A stretch of DNA of 64,000 nt from positions 1 through 64,000 of the forward strand of contig WRHH01000002.1 in assembly GCA_009783355.1 (NCBI GenBank), given 5' to 3'. The notes under the pieces are model-generated. The model did not search any database, was not told the DNA's origin, and worked only from the letters and a program-made list of their open reading frames with translations. The translations under genes were made by a program, and so were the position numbers. Shown here piece after piece: positions 43,543-54,300 of the stretch; the stretch's first letter is position 1; each line of letters begins with the position of its first letter. Source of the stretch: Synergistaceae bacterium. Its GTDB lineage: Bacteria > Synergistota > Synergistia > Synergistales > Aminobacteriaceae.

Positions 43543-44424
43543 TTGAAGAACGCCGCAAAAATCGCGATATTAAGGAGTGTTTTAATAACTATAATTTTTG
43601 TGTCAAATATCTCCGTTCCGGACTTTTCGAACGCAGCAGTTTATTTGTCAACTGATTCCCAGAACGTTCGGACAGTTATTACCACTTCCGCTAAGTCTCT
43701 TGGCTTACAAACTCAAATGCCCGCTGCAAACAAAAGATCAATGTCAGAAGGGCGTTTTTCAGAATGGACTGATAACCATAGCGAAGGCGCCGAGTCTGAC
43801 CGGGATGCCGGCCTTAACATGGGTAACGAACCTTATGTGGATATTGACTCTGACTTAGCTATTGATTCTAACGTATCTGTCGACTATAATGCGGATATCA
43901 ACTCTAATGCAGCTATCAACTCTATTGCGGCTATCAACTCTATTGCGCCTATCGTCTCTAATGCGGCTATCTTTTTGCTTTGCAGTTCTCTTATTGTTAT
44001 AGCAATCATAATAATCAAGACATGGCGAGACAATTTATGGAGTTCAAGCCGCGCGCGTGTTTTGAAACGAAGTGTCGATGATATTGTTTCGGATGTCGAA
44101 ACTATCGAACGAATGGAAAGAACACAATTCGAAGCTGACTTGCTCGCTAAACACAGTAATTTTGCAGAAGCAATACGCATGCTTCTTATTCGAAGCGTAG
44201 AAGAATTGCGCCGCAATCTCAGCGTTTCCATCGCTGCCTCGCTGACAAGCCGTGAGATTTTACACCACGTCAACCTTGCCGCTAAGGGGCGAGCCGCTTT
44301 CGCCTATATAATTGATCGAGTCGAGGTGTCCTATTTCGGAACGCACTGTCCCGATGAGAACGAATACAGGTCTTGCCGCGACAGTTTTAATGTCCTAACC
44401 GACGTGCTGCGCAGCCCCCAGTGA
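43543..44424 (+). CDS. DUF4129-type membrane protein, first gene of a MoxR operon
   Basis: The 293-residue protein starts at TTG 43543, seven bases after GAGGAGA. An N-terminal export signal (residues 1-31) is followed by a low-complexity stretch where INS-(N/I)AA-I hexads repeat, then one helix (about 148-165), and a cytoplasmic C-terminus with EAIRMLLIRSVEELRR, SLTSREILHHV, AYIIDRVEVSYFG typical of DUF4129. The domain accompanies MoxR ATPase and DUF58 genes. The hexads are an unusual insertion in the extracellular part. Confidence 0.75.
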   Translation: MKNAAKIAILRSVLITIIFVSNISVPDFSNAAVYLSTDSQNVRTVITTSAKSLGLQTQMPAANKRSMSEGRFSEWTDNHSEGAESDRDAGLNMGNEPYVDIDSDLAIDSNVSVDYNADINSNAAINSIAAINSIAPIVSNAAIFLLCSSLIVIAIIIIKTWRDNLWSSSRARVLKRSVDDIVSDVETIERMERTQFEADLLAKHSNFAEAIRMLLIRSVEELRRNLSVSIAASLTSREILHHVNLAAKGRAAFAYIIDRVEVSYFGTHCPDENEYRSCRDSFNVLTDVLRSPQ

Positions 44425-44428
44425 GCCC

Positions 44429-45688
44429 ATGAACAAAGCTCCTTTCTCCCCCCGCTCCGTCACGCTCCTAATAGCATTCACCACTGCGCTTGCTGCAATG
44501 TCAGTGTTGTTGCATAACAATGATATGGTCCCGATTACGGCTGGCGAACGTTTTGCATCCAACTCCTATTCGATTTCCGCTATCGGACACTCCGGGTTTT
44601 ACGATCTATTACGACGGCTTGACCAGCCGGTCTCAAGAAACGCCGGCAACGCGCTCGCTGCTGCTGGAAAGCAGGGAGTTCTGATTGCAGCCGAACCCGA
44701 CCTCAGACACGCCTTATCAGCAGGAACCCTAAGATTCATGGACGCGCCGAGGCTTCTTATAGTCCTGCCGAAGTGGCGCGGAACTCAGGACAGAAATCGC
44801 TCCTTGTGGGTTTCAGAGGTGGAGCTGGTTTCTCAGAACACTGCGCAGCAAGTCTTGACCATCGCCGCAGGGAGAGAAAGCGCGCTTTTTTACCGGATAT
44901 TGAATGACAGTGAAAACATGGTATGGCATGTGAATGAAATAGGGATAGAGCCTTCCCTGCCGAATGTTATTCAGTTAATTCGTTCGGAAAAAATCATGCC
45001 AATTGTAGGCAACAGAGACAATATGTTACTGGGAGAAATTAGAACAGCGAACGAAAATAAAATCTGGGTGCTTTCCGATCCGGACATTTTATCCAATCAC
45101 GGCATCGTTAAGGGCGAAAATGCAGCCTTTATGCTTTCTGTCATCGACTCTCTGAGAAAGTGGAACAACTCCGGCTCAAAAACGGTAATCGTTTTCGACG
45201 AGACCATTCACGGATTCCAAGAGCAGCCGGGCTCAATTTTCAGTTTGCCGTTTCGCTTTCCCTTTGTTATTGTTACCGTTCTGACGTGCATCACTGCTGC
45301 GCTCCTTATACTGTCCGGAACGGGGCGCTTTGGCGTGCCCATTGTTCCAAAACCGGCTCTCGGCTTCGGTAAAGTAAACTTAATAGGCAACAGCGCTCGG
45401 CTGCTCGACTATGCCGGACATCATAGAGCAGTATTAGAACGCTACATCAATATGACGCTTCGCTCTGCCGCCGCCGCTCTTCACGCTCCGCACTTCGGCG
45501 ATTCCAGAGCCGAACGTGCGAACTTGTGTAAGTGGCTCGATCGAGTTGGCAGGTCACGCGGAGTTACCGCATCCTGCAAAGATTTTTTGATTGATGGAGA
45601 GCATGACCGCCTTTTCGAAAGGGCGATAAATGCACACGACTGGAAAAAAGAAATCCTAAAAAGGGAGAGTGTTTATCATGGATCTTGA
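44429..45688 (+). CDS. DUF4350-type membrane protein
   Basis: The 419-residue protein has an N-terminal helix (about 10-28), a large extracytoplasmic domain with [19 protein letters not shown] near residue 52, [10 protein letters not shown] and [13 protein letters not shown] near 220, and a second helix (about 275-292) before a basic C-terminus. This pattern is the DUF4350 member commonly found in MoxR/DUF58 operons. It starts four bases after the DUF4129 gene, and its 3' end overlaps the MoxR start by eleven bases. Confidence 0.75.
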   Translation: MNKAPFSPRSVTLLIAFTTALAAMSVLLHNNDMVPITAGERFASNSYSISAIGHSGFYDLLRRLDQPVSRNAGNALAAAGKQGVLIAAEPDLRHALSAGTLRFMDAPRLLIVLPKWRGTQDRNRSLWVSEVELVSQNTAQQVLTIAAGRESALFYRILNDSENMVWHVNEIGIEPSLPNVIQLIRSEKIMPIVGNRDNMLLGEIRTANENKIWVLSDPDILSNHGIVKGENAAFMLSVIDSLRKWNNSGSKTVIVFDETIHGFQEQPGSIFSLPFRFPFVIVTVLTCITAALLILSGTGRFGVPIVPKPALGFGKVNLIGNSARLLDYAGHHRAVLERYINMTLRSAAAALHAPHFGDSRAERANLCKWLDRVGRSRGVTASCKDFLIDGEHDRLFERAINAHDWKKEILKRESVYHGS

Positions 45689-46634
45689 ATCCATAAGCGC
45701 CATAGTTAAAGATATCAGAGAGGAGGTTAGCAAGGTAATCATAGGACAGAAGAAAACTCTCGATCTAATGCTCACCAGCCTTCTTTGCGGTGGGCACGTC
45801 CTTCTTGAAGGGGTTCCTGGATCCGGTAAAACTCTCATCGTTCAATCTTTTGCAGCAAGTATCGATCTGCAGTTCGGGCGTATCCAATTCACTCCTGACA
45901 TGATGCCGGGCGATGTCCTTGGCGTCAACCTCTTCAACTTTCAAACCAATTCTTTCGTGATTACTCCTGGACCTATCTTCACTCAGATACTATTAGCCGA
46001 CGAAATTAACCGCACGCCTCCTAAGACTCAAGCAGCTCTTCTTCAGGCGATGAGCGAACGGCAAGTCACCATAGACCGGCAGACTTACCCCCTTGGCAAT
46101 GAATTCATGGTAGTGGCAACTCAAAACCCCATTGAGCAGCAAGGCACATACCCCCTGCCGGAAGCGCAGCTCGATCGTTTTCTGTTCAAGATAGCAATAG
46201 ACTATCCGAACATGGAGGAAGAACGCAAGATTGTCCGGCGTCACGGGCAGTATTCAGCTATGCCTAAAATATCTGACTTTTCGGTGAACGCCAGGGTTAA
46301 CCGGCAGATTCTTACAGACGCCCGCGCCATAACCGCTGGAATTCGGCTGACGGATGCTTTAATAGACTACATTGTGGACATCGTGCGGACGACACGCCAA
46401 CACCATGCGATAGAAACCGGAGCCTCGACCCGCGCAGCAACCATGATGTCCGCTGCAGCACGAGCATACGCCGCCGTAAACGGGCGTGATTTTGTCATCC
46501 CCGATGATATAAAGTATTTGGCGATACCGCTTCTACGGCACCGCATAGTCATGACTCCAGCGTCCGATATTGAGGGAGTTACAGGCGACAATGCCCTGCG
46601 CGCTATAATTGACGAGACGCCTGCGCCGCGCTGA
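45678..46634 (+). CDS. MoxR family AAA ATPase
   Basis: The 318-residue AAA+ protein has Walker A GVPGSGKT (45-52), a Walker B segment ending [21 protein letters not shown], and [23 protein letters not shown]. MoxR ATPases act as chaperones that assemble or activate metal-containing or surface complexes together with von Willebrand or DUF58 partners. The ATG at 45678 follows a GGGAG site and lies within the previous gene's end. Confidence 0.92.
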   Translation: MDLESISAIVKDIREEVSKVIIGQKKTLDLMLTSLLCGGHVLLEGVPGSGKTLIVQSFAASIDLQFGRIQFTPDMMPGDVLGVNLFNFQTNSFVITPGPIFTQILLADEINRTPPKTQAALLQAMSERQVTIDRQTYPLGNEFMVVATQNPIEQQGTYPLPEAQLDRFLFKIAIDYPNMEEERKIVRRHGQYSAMPKISDFSVNARVNRQILTDARAITAGIRLTDALIDYIVDIVRTTRQHHAIETGASTRAATMMSAAARAYAAVNGRDFVIPDDIKYLAIPLLRHRIVMTPASDIEGVTGDNALRAIIDETPAPR

Positions 46635-46654
46635 AACCTCAGCATAGGCAGATA

Positions 46655-47968
46655 ATGCGTCCAACGCCTAAAGCCGTTCTTTTTTTCTCTATGTCCGTAC
46701 CACTGGCTCTCCTGATCGTTTCTGTCTGGAGCGTTACATGGTATATATCGCTTTACCTGCCAGTAATTGTCCTCACATTTCTTGTTGCAGACGCATTCAG
46801 GATCCTGCCGGGACAGCATCTCTTGGTTGTCTCGCGTGTTCCGAAATATCTCTACGTCGGACAATCCGGCTTTATCGAACTTGATCTCTCAGCCAAAAAT
46901 TATTCAAGACTTATCCGCATTAAGGTTCTTTTGGAATTGACTGGAGATGCTGAACTGTCTGGGGAGAACATAGATTCTAATACAATAATTGACGGACGAC
47001 TTTCGCTTTCTTTGAAAATTGTTCCCCACCGCCGCGGGCAAGCGAAGGTCGATGCCATTTGGCTTCGCTGGCGCAGCCCTCTTGGACTTATTGAGGTTAC
47101 GCGGCGACAATCCATCGAAAGCGTAATAGACGTTGTTCCTGATGTGAAAGGAATACACGAGGCTGCGCTTCAGTTTTTTTCGCGGGATGCTGTTTACGGG
47201 GTAAAAACTCAGAGACTGAGAGGAGACGGCACGGAGTTTGAAAATTTGACTGAATACGCGTCAGGCATGGATAGCCGCATGATAGACTGGAAACGCTCGG
47301 CAAGCCACAGAAAACTTTTGTGTAAGGAATTCAAGCAAGAACGTAACCACCAGATCGTATTGGGTTTTGACTCAGGACGCCTGATGCTGGAACCCGTCGA
47401 CGATATACCGAAACTCGACCACGCAGCTAAAGCTGCTTTGCTTTTGAGCTGGATTTCCCTGCATAACGGAGACTTCGTTGGCGGATGTTGCTTCGATTCG
47501 CGTTTCCGGGCTTTTATCAAACCAGGCAGCAGAATGCCCTATTTCATGCAAATGCAGCGTTTCACAGCCGCTCTCGCATATCGAACGGAGGAGACTAACT
47601 TCACGCTTGGACTTTCAGAGCTCAACTCAAGGCTTAATCGCCGCGCGCTTGTCGTTCTCTTTACTGATTTCGTAGATTCAATCTCAGCAGAGCTTTTAAT
47701 AGAAAGCCTGCAAGTAATGACCAAACGGCACGTAGTCGTATTTGTCACCCTGCGCGATCCGTTGATGGCAAGTTTACAATCCGCTCCTCCAAATGACTTC
47801 CACAGCGTTGCGGAAGCTGTCATCGCCAATGACTTTCTGCGCGAGCGGTCAATTGTATTGGAGCGTATCGCCCGATTGGGCGTCCACTGTATGGACGTCC
47901 CGGTTAAGGAAGTCTCATCTGCTCTCGTCAATCGATATCTTATGATTAAGCAGAGAGGCTTATTATGA
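46655..47968 (+). CDS. DUF58 domain protein
   Basis: The 437-residue protein has two N-terminal helices (about 8-45) and a C-terminal DUF58/vWA-like domain with the hallmark GMDSRMIDWKRSASHRKLL, then VLGFDSGRLM near 235-245. It starts 20 bases after MoxR and is the usual MoxR partner. Its stop overlaps the next ATG (ATGA). Confidence 0.88.
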   Translation: MRPTPKAVLFFSMSVPLALLIVSVWSVTWYISLYLPVIVLTFLVADAFRILPGQHLLVVSRVPKYLYVGQSGFIELDLSAKNYSRLIRIKVLLELTGDAELSGENIDSNTIIDGRLSLSLKIVPHRRGQAKVDAIWLRWRSPLGLIEVTRRQSIESVIDVVPDVKGIHEAALQFFSRDAVYGVKTQRLRGDGTEFENLTEYASGMDSRMIDWKRSASHRKLLCKEFKQERNHQIVLGFDSGRLMLEPVDDIPKLDHAAKAALLLSWISLHNGDFVGGCCFDSRFRAFIKPGSRMPYFMQMQRFTAALAYRTEETNFTLGLSELNSRLNRRALVVLFTDFVDSISAELLIESLQVMTKRHVVVFVTLRDPLMASLQSAPPNDFHSVAEAVIANDFLRERSIVLERIARLGVHCMDVPVKEVSSALVNRYLMIKQRGLL

Positions 47969-49020
47969 TAATGAACGAATTCTGGCTGGATAAACCACAG
48001 TTAAAGGAACCACGGCTCACGCTGCGCAGCGCAGAGTTTCGCAAAGGGCGCGAGCAGGCTTGGCAACGGCTTGACGAGATAGTAGAGCGCGTCGAAAAAG
48101 AGAGTATTTCCGTTCTTTCCGCTGAGGAGGCGCAGGAGCTTCCAATGCTTTACAGCGCTGCTATGTCGTCGCTCTCCATAGCCCGCACTATAGTGTTAGA
48201 CCGCAACCTGCTGCTCTATTTAGAAAACCTGACACTGCGCGCTTATCTTATTGTTTACGGTCCGCGCTACGGTATTTCGCTGTGTTTGCGCAAATTCTTT
48301 CAACGGGATTTCCCGCGGAGTGTACGCAAAATGAGTCTTCACCTGCTGACTGCGCTTGCAGCCTTGCTTGTTGGCATTGCCGCCGGTTATGCGTTTGTTC
48401 GCTCCGATATAAATAATTTCCATCTTCTGGTGTCGGAGCAACTCGCAAAGGGAAGAGGAGCTGCGAGCACAGCGTCTGATCTCAGAAATATCATATTCTC
48501 GCCATGGCCAGGTTTTGTAAGTACTTTCATTGAGTTTGCCAGTTTTTTGTTTCAGCATAACACGATGGTCGGTATTTTCAGCTTTGGACTCGGTTTTATG
48601 CTTGGCATTCCCACCTTTGCCCTTCTTGCCTACAACGGACTTGTTCTTGGCGCTTTTGCCGCGCTGTACGCTGAACATAGCTTGACTGTAGAGTTCATTG
48701 GCTGGCTCTCTATTCACGGCGTCACTGAGATACTTGCAATTCTTTTGTGTGGAGCAGCAGGACTTGTCGTGGCAGAAAAAGTTCTGTTCCCCGGTTCTTT
48801 ACCTCGGCTCGAAAGCCTCGCTCTTCACGGGCGGGAAGCAGCGAGCGTCGCTGCCGGTTCTATTTCACTCTTTTTCATAGCAGGGATTCTGGAGGGCGGG
48901 TTTCGTCAGTTAATAGACTATACGCTATTGCGTTACGCCTTCGCCCTGATGACCGCGTTCCTGTGGTTTTATTATTTTGGATTTGCCGGAAAGGGTAATA
49001 ACTATGGCGACGCGGATTGA
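47965..49020 (+). CDS. SpoIIM-like membrane protein (DUF95)
   Basis: The 351-residue protein contains a soluble N-terminus (RSAEFRKGREQAWQRLDEIVE) and five or so helices from about 115 on, with FQHNTMVGIFSFGLGFMLGI and FIGWLSIHGVTEILAILLCG. This is the stage II sporulation protein M-like family as found in MoxR operons of non-sporulating bacteria. It overlaps DUF58 by four bases and the RDD gene by seventeen. Confidence 0.85.
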   Translation: MIMNEFWLDKPQLKEPRLTLRSAEFRKGREQAWQRLDEIVERVEKESISVLSAEEAQELPMLYSAAMSSLSIARTIVLDRNLLLYLENLTLRAYLIVYGPRYGISLCLRKFFQRDFPRSVRKMSLHLLTALAALLVGIAAGYAFVRSDINNFHLLVSEQLAKGRGAASTASDLRNIIFSPWPGFVSTFIEFASFLFQHNTMVGIFSFGLGFMLGIPTFALLAYNGLVLGAFAALYAEHSLTVEFIGWLSIHGVTEILAILLCGAAGLVVAEKVLFPGSLPRLESLALHGREAASVAAGSISLFFIAGILEGGFRQLIDYTLLRYAFALMTAFLWFYYFGFAGKGNNYGDAD

Positions 49021-49930
49021 TAGAGCGGGAGAGCTTATCGAAGGCATGAAACGCAAACGAAAGGAGCTTTTCACTCCTGAAGGGGTTCCGTTAGACATTC
49101 AAATAGCAGGGCATGGCGAACGGCTGACGGCCTTCATTATTGATATGGTCTTCATGATAGCGGTGATATACGGTCTCTACCTGATTCTTTTAATGTTACT
49201 ATTTTCGCGTACCGGGTTGGTCAGCTTCAAAATAGGTATGACCATTATCCTGTTCATTGCCTTCATTGTACGTAACTTGTATTTTCTGCACTTCGAACTG
49301 GCCTGGCAGGGGCGGACGCCTGGAAAAAGAATCTGCTCGCTCAGGGTTATTAGCCGTGCCGGCGGAGAATTGAGCCCTTCAGCTGTGGTCGCTCGTAATC
49401 TAACTCGTGAAGTTGAGATTTTTCTGCCGCTCGGCTTGTTTTTGAGCATTGACGCGGAATCCGCCGCATTGGGAAAAGTCGCTTTATTGGGCTGGGCAGC
49501 AGCTTTGACAGTTTTGCCGCTATTTAACCGGGAGCACCTGCGCGCCGGAGACCTAATAGGAGGCACTCAGGTTATAGCCCTGCCAAAGCGTGTGCTTCTG
49601 GGCGATTTGACAGAACAGCGCATGTCTCACAGAACAGTCGCGCTGCCGAAAAACTACATTTTCACCCATGAGCAGTTGGCTATATACGGTAATTTTGAGC
49701 TTCAGGTGCTTGAGGAGATTTTACGTCGTCCTGCGAACGTAGAAAACGTTAATCTGCTGACTGTGGTCTGTGTTAAAATCTGTCGAAAAATAGGCTGGGA
49801 TGAACCTGTACCGCCAGAGGACACGAGACGCTTCCTAAACGATTTTTACGCCGCCGAACGAGCTAACCTGGAGCGCAGTCAGCTCTTCGGCAACGTCCGT
49901 GAAGACAAATCAACTGCTCTTAAGCGCTAA
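49004..49930 (+). CDS. RDD family membrane protein
   Basis: The 308-residue protein starts at the ATG at 49004, inside the end of the SpoIIM-like gene. The RDD domain (about 30-165) contains ERLTAFIIDMVFMIAVIYGLY with the Arg-x-x-x-x-Ile-Asp pattern, then FELAWQGRTPGKRICSLRVI. The remaining soluble C-terminus is not recognised. It is the last gene of the six-gene operon. Confidence 0.87.
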   Translation: MATRIDRAGELIEGMKRKRKELFTPEGVPLDIQIAGHGERLTAFIIDMVFMIAVIYGLYLILLMLLFSRTGLVSFKIGMTIILFIAFIVRNLYFLHFELAWQGRTPGKRICSLRVISRAGGELSPSAVVARNLTREVEIFLPLGLFLSIDAESAALGKVALLGWAAALTVLPLFNREHLRAGDLIGGTQVIALPKRVLLGDLTEQRMSHRTVALPKNYIFTHEQLAIYGNFELQVLEEILRRPANVENVNLLTVVCVKICRKIGWDEPVPPEDTRRFLNDFYAAERANLERSQLFGNVREDKSTALKR

Positions 49931-49951
49931 TACTGCAACAAAATATCTGCC

Positions 49952-50767
49952 TCAATCGAACACATTGGCCAGACTGTCGACGGTTTTTCCTTCCTTAGTT
50001 TCAAGAAGGCTGTAATAGGTTACAGCGGTCGTAACCAAACCGAACGCCATTGGAACTATTCCAACGAGTCTCAGAATTTCATTAAGAATTACCGATTGTT
50101 GCTCAAATAAAGATATGACAAAACCAATAGCAATTGTGAAAATACCAGCGACAATAATGATACCTAATATTTTCATGCGGCAACCCTTTGTAAGGCCAGA
50201 ACTGCGGCTCATACTTTCCACTGCTCCCAAACGTTCGACGGCACAAACAGGAATTGCGACTGCCCACATGCACATCAACATAAAGAAAAAAACTAAACCT
50301 AAAATGGGATTAAGCAAGGAACCCAAAAAGAAAACAAAAACATAGCCCAAGCCCGATAGTAAGCCAATACAAAAAAGTGAAAATATACGTTTCGTTCCAT
50401 GCAACAAAGATTCTCCGAGGTATGCCTTGTTTCCCTTAAGCGTTTGATAAACGCCATAAGCGAAAGCGCCGCTTATCCACTGCCACAAAAGTACGTTGAA
50501 AAAAAGTTTTAATAAAGCATAGGAAATCAGTACTCCACGTGGAGGCGGTATATAAACGTTATATTCAGAAATTAAGATACTTTTTAAGCTGTATTCTATA
50601 ATTCTAATAAGTATAAAAACTAAAAACGACAAAGCGAAAAAAACGACCGGATTTTTGAGCAATGTATTCCATGAGCGGCTCAAGACGGAGCCAACGGCGA
50701 AAAGCGATACGTTTTTGGTTTCAGGTTGCGGTTCCTCTCTTGGGTTTTTGTTTTGTTCTGTTTCCAT
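49952..50767 (-). CDS. Multi-pass membrane protein
   Basis: The 271-residue protein has a polar N-terminus, then about six helices. The segment SVLSRSWNTLLKNPVVFFAL near residue 30 and AVESMSRSSGLTKGCRMKILGIIIV near 185 recall the DUF975/GlpQ-membrane-domain type of helical proteins. A GGAGGAAATACC site precedes the ATG at 50767. It is convergent with the RDD gene, 21 bases away. Function unknown. Confidence 0.6.
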   Translation of the reverse strand: METEQNKNPREEPQPETKNVSLFAVGSVLSRSWNTLLKNPVVFFALSFLVFILIRIIEYSLKSILISEYNVYIPPPRGVLISYALLKLFFNVLLWQWISGAFAYGVYQTLKGNKAYLGESLLHGTKRIFSLFCIGLLSGLGYVFVFFLGSLLNPILGLVFFFMLMCMWAVAIPVCAVERLGAVESMSRSSGLTKGCRMKILGIIIVAGIFTIAIGFVISLFEQQSVILNEILRLVGIVPMAFGLVTTAVTYYSLLETKEGKTVDSLANVFD

Positions 50768-51341
50768 GGTATTTCCTCCTTATACTATAGAAGTCATCTT
50801 TCAGGCGGGTTTCTGCTTCACTGAGACTGCCTGGAGAGGAATTAGCTTGGTATTTGCCTATATATTCCCACAGCGGGGAATTTTACGGAAGCGAACCAAC
50901 CCCATATTAACCAGGGTCTCACTGTCTCTCCACAGACTGACACGGTTTACCCAGCCGACAAAGTAGAGTATAGTGAAGATTTAACAAAAAAGCAAGATTT
51001 AACAAATGGCAATTCCGCGCTTGTTCATGCGCAAAGTGAATTGCAGCTTGCCCGCATGTGGGGCGGCGGTGAAGTTTCCTCTGCTGATCTCGGTTGTACT
51101 CCCATTCCGCGATGCCTATATTGCCGGAATAAGTGATATTTTCTTGTCCTTCATTAACTACTAACTCAGCGCATAGCAGCTATTTCATGTGGCGCCGCTT
51201 CTTCTTCGCGGGCTCTTTGCCAATAGCGCGGATCACTTCTAATTTATATTAACATTAAAAATAATTTCAATGTATAATATTCCATATATACACAAAACAG
51301 CATATTTTCAGTATTTTAATAATATAGGAGGTTTTATGTAA
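50768..51341. other. Intergenic region without recognisable gene
   Basis: This 574-base stretch holds the ribosome site of the minus-strand gene (50768-50782) and, at the right end, a TATAGGAGG site for the gene at 51342. Bases 51241-51310 are very AT-rich and probably carry that gene's promoter. Between them no frame over about 50 codons looks like a protein; it may be an eroded gene. Confidence 0.5.
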
Positions 51342-54300
51342 ATGAAAAGTAACGTACGAAAAACAATTGTATTAACGATGCTGGCGCTCACGCTTTTTCT
51401 TGTTTTCGGCTCCTCGGCTGCGAACATTGACTTCGTTCCAGTGACGGACATCATCAACGTTCCTGAGGAAACAGAGGCAAATACGCCGCTCATTCTGACG
51501 GGAACGGTGATTCCCGATAGCGCAACCTATAAGGATATAATCTGGAGCGTCAAGGACGCGGGAACGACCGGCGCCGCTATATCGGGCGACACGCTATACG
51601 CCGCATCGGCGGGTACGGCGGTAGTCACTGCGACCGTAAGGAACGGCTTGAAGGGCGATTCGATTAAGGAGGTTGCTGCAGGCTATTATCACACTATGGC
51701 CATAAAAGCAGACGGCAGCCTCTGGGCGTGGGGAATGAATTCTGAATGTCAGCTGGGCGACGGCTCGAACATTCAACGTTACGTGCCCATACGCGTGGAT
51801 TCTGCGAATGACTGGGCGTCGGTTGTTGCGGGGTTATATCACACCTTTGCCCAAAAAACGGACGGCAGCCTCTGGGCGTGGGGACATAATGGAGGTCAGC
51901 TGGGCGACGGCACTAATGAAAACCGCAACGCACCTGTCCGCGTGGGGACGGAGAATGACTGGGCGACGGTTGCTGCGGGCTGGTATCACACAATAGCCCT
52001 GAAAACAGACGGCAGCCTCTGGGCGTGGGGAACTGATATTTACGGCGAGCTGGGCGACGGCATGAATATTGCTCGCAATACTCCCATACGCATAGGGACT
52101 GAGAATGACTGGGCGGCGGTTGCTACGGGTTATTATTGCACCATAGCCCTAAAAACAGACGGTAGCCTCTGGACGTGGGGATATAATTATTACGGTCAGC
52201 TGGGCGACGGCACGACTACAAACCATAGAACGCCTCAGCGCGTGGGGACGGCGAATGACTGGGCGGCGATTACTGCGGGTCAAAATCACATCGTAGCCCT
52301 AAAAACGGACGGCAGCATCTGGGCGTGGGGATATAATCGTTTCGGTCAGCTGGGCGACGGCACGATTACAAACCGTAGCGCACCAGTAAGAGTGGGGAAT
52401 GAGAATGACTGGGCGGCGGTTTATGCGGGCCACCAACATACAGTTGCCCAAAAAACGGACGGCAGCATCTGGGCGTGGGGACGGAACGGCAACGGCGAGC
52501 TGGGCGACGGCACAACTACTAACAGTTATGAGCCCATAAGCGTGGGGACGGAGAATGACTGGGCGGCGGTTGCTTCGGGCGGCTATCACACGACAGCAAT
52601 AAAAACAGACGGCAGTTTCTGGGCGTGGGGAGACAATTATTACGGACAACTGGGCGACGATACGACGATACAACGCAATTCCCCTATCCGTGTGGGGACG
52701 GACAATGATTGGGGCAGCCATACGACGAGCTACACCAAGGACTTTATCATCACGGTGAGCGCGGCCTCATCTTACACTTACCTAGTGACTTTCTTGGACT
52801 GGGACGGGACCGAGCTAAAAACGCAGACTGTCGCTTTAGGCTCGGCAGCGGCAGCTCCGGCGGATCCCGCAAGAACGGGCTACACCTTCTCAGGCTGGGA
52901 CGCGGATTTCTCGAATGTCACAGACGACCTGTTCGTGACCGCGCAGTATAAAATCAACACATACACAGTAACTTTCATGGCGGACAGCGCTGAGTTCAGC
53001 AGCCAAATAATCGAACACGGCTCAGCCGCAGTTGATCCGGGCGTGCCGGTCAAGACGGGTCACGCCTTCGACGGCTGGGACAAAGACTTCTCGGACGTCA
53101 CAGCCGACATGACCGTGACCGCGCTCTTTAGCGTCATCGACTACACCGTGACTTTCGTCGACTGGAACGGAGAGGTGCTCAAAAAACATACCGTGCCCTA
53201 TGGCACGGGAGCGACCGCCCCCGTGGATCCCGTGAGGGAAGGCCACGCCTTCACCGGCTGGGATAAGGACTTCTCAAGCATCGCGTCAGACCTGACGGTT
53301 ACGGCGCTGTACGAAATAAACAAATACACCGTAATATTCATGTCGGACGGCGTCGAATTCAGCCTCCAGACAGTGGAACACGGTAACGCTGCGGTCGATC
53401 CCGGCGCGCCGACGAAGGAAGGGCTCGCATTTACAGGCTGGGATGCGGATTTCTCGAACATAACAGGCGATTTGACCGTAACCGCGTTATTCGAAAAAGA
53501 AGCTCTTTTCGTGCCGGTGACGGACATCATCGACGTTCCAGACGAGGCCGAGGCAAATAAGCCGCTCATACTGACGGGCACGGTTGTCCCGGGTAACGCG
53601 ACCAATAAGGACATAATCTGGAGCGTCAAGGACGCGGGAACGACCGGCGCCGCGATATCGGGCGACACTCTCAACACCGTATCGGCGGGTACGGCGGTAG
53701 CCACTGCGGCAGTAAGGAACGGCTTGAAGGACAAATCGATTAAGGCGGTTGCTGCAGGCTATTATCACAACATAGTCCAAAGAACAGACGGCAGCCTCTG
53801 GGCGTGGGGATATAATAATTACAGTCAGCTGGGCGACGGCACGACTATAAGCCGTAATGCGCCCATACGCATGGGTTTGGCGAATGACTGGGCGGCAGTT
53901 GCTACGGGCGAATTACACACCATAGCCTTAAAAACAGACGGCAGCCTCTGGGCGTGGGGAAGGAATAATTTCGGCCAGCTGGGCGATGGCACGACGACTG
54001 ACAAAAGCGACCCCATACGAGTGGTGGGGGCGAATGACTGGGCGGCGGTTGCTGCGGGCTGGTATCATGCAGTAGCCTTAAAAACAGACGGCAGCCTCTG
54101 GGCGTGGGGATATAATAATTACGGCCAGCTGGGAGACGGCACGAATACTCAACGTAATGAGCCCATACGAGTGGGTTTGGCGAATGACTGGGCGGCGGTT
54201 GCTACGAGCAGGTTTCATACAGTAGCTTTAAAAACAGACGGCAGCCTCTGGGCGTGGGGAAGGAATAATTTCGGCCAGCTGGGCGACGGCACGACGACAA

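Noticed and set aside
50655-50966. 103-codon plus-strand frame extending into the intergenic region
   Set aside because: The first part is antisense to the membrane protein gene, no ribosome site is present and the composition is not protein-like.
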